Below are positions 14,064 through 15,777 of a stretch of DNA of 15,777 nt, piece after piece. How positions within the stretch are numbered: the stretch's first letter is position 1; every line of letters begins with the position of its first letter. The notes beneath the pieces were generated by a model that was given only the letters and a program-made list of their open reading frames with translations, did not search any database and was not told where the DNA came from. Source of the stretch: an uncultured bacterium (GTDB lineage Bacteria; Bacillota; Clostridia; Oscillospirales; Ruminococcaceae). The stretch spans positions 1 through 15,777 of the forward strand of contig CAJMLQ010000065.1 of the NCBI GenBank assembly GCA_905214265.1, written 5' to 3'. A program made the position numbers and the translations under genes.

Positions 14064-15443
14064 TCAGCCCACCCAGATTTTCCCCTCCGGGATAATTTGC
14101 TTTTTATCCCGGGTACCCGCGGCCACGGAAATGGACAAGGCAAAGGAAACCGGCCCGACTCGGCCCAGGAACATCGCGATGATCAGCATAACCTTGCTGA
14201 AGCCATCTGCCACGCTGGTTACGCCGGCAGTAAGCCCAACGGTTGCAAAAGCGGAGGTCGCCTCAAACAAGGCGTCCACACTGGAAGCGGAGGAGGATGT
14301 TGCCAGGATCACGCCGGAGGTCAGCATGACCAGAAGCATGCCCAAAAACATTACAGACAGCGCTTTGTAAACGATCAGCTTATCGATCCGGCGATGGTGG
14401 ATGATCGTTTCCGAGCGGCCACGCATCACGGAAAAGACCGTCATCACCAGCACGACGATGGACGTCACCTTGATCCCGCCGCCCGTAGACCCGGGAGCCG
14501 CTCCAATAAACATCAGCACAATGGAAAGCAGCTTGGAGGTGCCTTGCATCCCGGGATTGTTCAGCGCGTCAAAGCCCGCGGTCCGGGTCGTCACAGACTG
14601 GAACAGAGCGTTGAGCAGCTTCTGCCCAAAGGACATGCCGCCCAGTGTATCGGGATTGTCCCATTCCAACACCAGGAACAGCAAAGCTCCCCCGAGCACC
14701 AGGATCGCCGTCGAAACCAGCACGATTTTGGTATGGAGGAACAGCCTCCGGCGCCGATGATAATTCCAGAGATCCTGCCAAACGATAAAGCCCAGGCCAC
14801 CGCAGATAATCAGCCCCATGATCGTCAGCAGCACCAGCGGCTGATCGTTGACCGACAGCAGACTGGAAAATTCCCCTCGCATCCCCAGCAGGTCGAATCC
14901 GGCGTTACAGTAGGCGGAAACCGCAAAAAAGACGGACATAAAAATTCCGTACTGGCCAAACTCCGGCACAAAATAGATGGAAAGCAACAGCGTTCCCGCC
15001 AGCTCTATCCCCGCAGTCAGAAAAACCAGCATTTTGATCAGTTTGGCCGTATTGATCTGCTCGTCGGAATTCACCGACTCCTGAGCCAAATGGGCCGTGC
15101 GCAGCCCCAGGCGCTTTCCGATCAAAAGGTAAAAAAAGCTGGTCAGCGTCACCAGCCCCAGCCCGCCCAGCTGAATTAATGTGATGATGACCGTCTGGCC
15201 TCCCATATTGAAATAGGTATAGGTGTCATAAACGATCAGACCGGTCACACAGGTGGCCGAAGTCGCAGTGAACAGCGAGTTGAGAAAGGGCGTGAAAACA
15301 CCTTCCCGGTTAAAAACAGGCAGTGTGAGCAGCAAGGCCCCCGCAAGGATCAGGATCAAAAAGCTCCCAACAATCATCATCGCGGGATTCTGCAGCAACC
15401 GGCCTTCCTTTTTTTCGACGAGTGTACGGCGGTTGGCTTTCAA
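14064..15443 (-). CDS. TrkH/KtrB family potassium uptake channel subunit
   Basis: A 459-residue membrane protein forming the pore of a K+ uptake system. The four pore-loop filters are visible in order: SATCVTGLIVYDTY, SAYCNAGFDLLG, VTTRTAGFDALN and SAFATVGLTAG, each with its key glycine. Between them lie repeated M1-P-M2 hydrophobic segments, and GAAPGSTGGGIK follows the third loop. The Trk/Ktr pore normally works with a cytosolic RCK-type NAD/ATP-binding partner (TrkA/KtrA); none lies next to it here. Start: the TTG at 15443 is preferred because GATGAGGTG lies upstream at suitable spacing; the ATG at 15458 lacks a ribosome site, and the open frame continues to 15500. The gene has its own promoter with a dyad over the -10 box. 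Confidence 0.95.
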   Translation of the reverse strand: MKANRRTLVEKKEGRLLQNPAMMIVGSFLILILAGALLLTLPVFNREGVFTPFLNSLFTATSATCVTGLIVYDTYTYFNMGGQTVIITLIQLGGLGLVTLTSFFYLLIGKRLGLRTAHLAQESVNSDEQINTAKLIKMLVFLTAGIELAGTLLLSIYFVPEFGQYGIFMSVFFAVSAYCNAGFDLLGMRGEFSSLLSVNDQPLVLLTIMGLIICGGLGFIVWQDLWNYHRRRRLFLHTKIVLVSTAILVLGGALLFLVLEWDNPDTLGGMSFGQKLLNALFQSVTTRTAGFDALNNPGMQGTSKLLSIVLMFIGAAPGSTGGGIKVTSIVVLVMTVFSVMRGRSETIIHHRRIDKLIVYKALSVMFLGMLLVMLTSGVILATSSSASSVDALFEATSAFATVGLTAGVTSVADGFSKVMLIIAMFLGRVGPVSFALSISVAAGTRDKKQIIPEGKIWVG

Positions 15444-15508
15444 AATGAAACACCTCATCTTTACGATACTAGGTCCCCGCATTCCGCCATTTATAAACAC
15501 GCGGAGAC

Positions 15509-15529
15509 TTTGCTATTGATTATAGCAAA
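15509..15529. promoter_or_regulatory. operator-like dyad over the potassium transporter -10 box
   Basis: TTTGCTAT (15509-15516) and ATAGCAAA (15522-15529) are perfect 8-bp inverted arms with a 5-nt centre. The dyad covers the -10 element (15519-15524) and probable start site of the transporter promoter. This is the placement expected for a repressor site; the binding protein is not known. Confidence 0.5.
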
Positions 15530-15547
15530 CTCTGAACAAATATGCAA
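15519..15547 (-). promoter_or_regulatory. promoter of the potassium transporter gene
   Basis: On the minus strand TTGCAT (15542-15547), a 17-nt spacer and a perfect TATAAT (15519-15524) with an extended -10 TGC. The predicted start is near 15512, about 70 nt before the TTG at 15443. Confidence 0.7.
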
Positions 15548-15583
15548 GGGGAACCACGTCTTTGCAAAATAAATTACAGAGAC

Positions 15584-15612
15584 TTGATTTTTTCATTGGT
15601 ATCCAGTATAAT
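15584..15612 (+). promoter_or_regulatory. promoter of the tRNA-Arg transcript
   Basis: TTGATT (15584-15589), a 17-nt spacer and a perfect TATAAT (15607-15612). Transcription would start near 15619, giving a leader of about 98 nt before the tRNA. The leader contains a 6-bp hairpin (CTTCAT/ATGAAG, 15637-15651) and a weaker one ending in TTTT (15687-15711). A separate small RNA is possible but not supported further. Confidence 0.7.
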
Positions 15613-15716
15613 AAAAAAGGTTCTCTCTCTTCTCGGCTTCATTGGATGAAGTACCGTCTCTGAAGATGCAGCGGTCCGAACACGCCAAGGATTGAAAGCC
15701 GGGATCCTTTTCATAT

Positions 15717-15756
15717 GTCCACGTAGCTCAGCTGGATAGAGCACACGCCTCCTAAG
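15717..15756 (+). tRNA. tRNA-Arg (anticodon CCU), 5' part only
   Basis: GTCCACG (acceptor strand), TA, a correct D-arm GCTC/GAGC with AGCTGGATA loop, then CACGC and the anticodon loop CTCCTAA with CCT at 15751-15753. The 3' anticodon strand should read GCGTG but continues GGTTGTGC, so the molecule cannot fold as a tRNA past 15756. The remaining bases (15757-15777) resemble the reverse complement of another tRNA's D-arm. It is incomplete either because of an assembly chimera at the contig end or a true rearrangement. Confidence 0.7.
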
Positions 15757-15777
15757 GTTGTGCTCTACCAGCTGCCT

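Noticed and set aside
14097..15179. 360-codon open frame on the plus strand
   Set aside because: Antisense to the potassium transporter; its Gln/His-rich translation is typical of the reverse of a membrane-protein gene.
1..15777. CRISPR array, insertion sequence, prophage or defence system
   Set aside because: No regularly spaced direct repeats, transposase, integrase, phage or nuclease-type genes were found; the genes are ordinary chromosomal ones.

Overview
The window looks like a chromosomal segment of a Gram-positive, fairly GC-rich member of the Clostridia, probably an Oscillospiraceae-type gut anaerobe. The evidence is a spoVG gene, a single-chain clostridial-type PurL, an acpS-nnr-lipoprotein cluster like that of Firmicutes, strong AAGGAGG ribosome sites, sigma-A-type promoters in short AT-rich gaps, and a GH109-like Gfo/Idh/MocA protein typical of gut bacteria. 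This placement is an inference from gene content and composition. No phage, transposon, CRISPR array or toxin-antitoxin locus was seen. Coding is mostly housekeeping, so the more unusual signals lie in RNA and regulatory structure. || Layout: 1-255 is an AT-rich edge with tandem minus-strand promoters reading out of the window to the left, plus the terminator of the first gene. 256-1497 (-) is a GH109-like Gfo/Idh/MocA protein and 1737-2924 (-) an AI-2E family permease; each has its own promoter. 3056-6114 (-) is an operon reading DUF6106-like membrane protein, acpS, nnr, lipoprotein, closed by a GC-rich terminator at 3009-3044. The promoters of this operon and of spoVG (6298-6663, +) lie between the two genes, which are divergent. 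spoVG and purL (6883-10596, -) converge on a 219-nt gap with strong hairpins, including a perfect 30-nt palindrome. mtaB (10683-11975, -) lies just upstream of purL. Ahead of mtaB is a leader of about 200 nt with a near-consensus promoter, a long closing helix and a terminator-type hairpin. It could be a 6S-like RNA or a cis-attenuator. 12362-12592 (+) is an HPr-like protein without the phosphorylatable histidine, 12766-13983 (+) a D-Ala-D-Ala carboxypeptidase, and 14064-15443 (-) a TrkH/KtrB-type potassium transporter. The last two converge on a 20-bp-stem bidirectional terminator. The right edge has a promoter and the 5' half of tRNA-Arg(CCU), which runs into a reverse-complemented tRNA-like fragment and is probably an assembly chimera. 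|| Functions: the genes serve carrier-protein activation (AcpS), nicotinamide cofactor repair (Nnr), purine synthesis (PurL), tRNA modification (MtaB), cell-wall trimming (carboxypeptidase), potassium uptake, and regulation (SpoVG, HPr-like protein, putative RNA leader).
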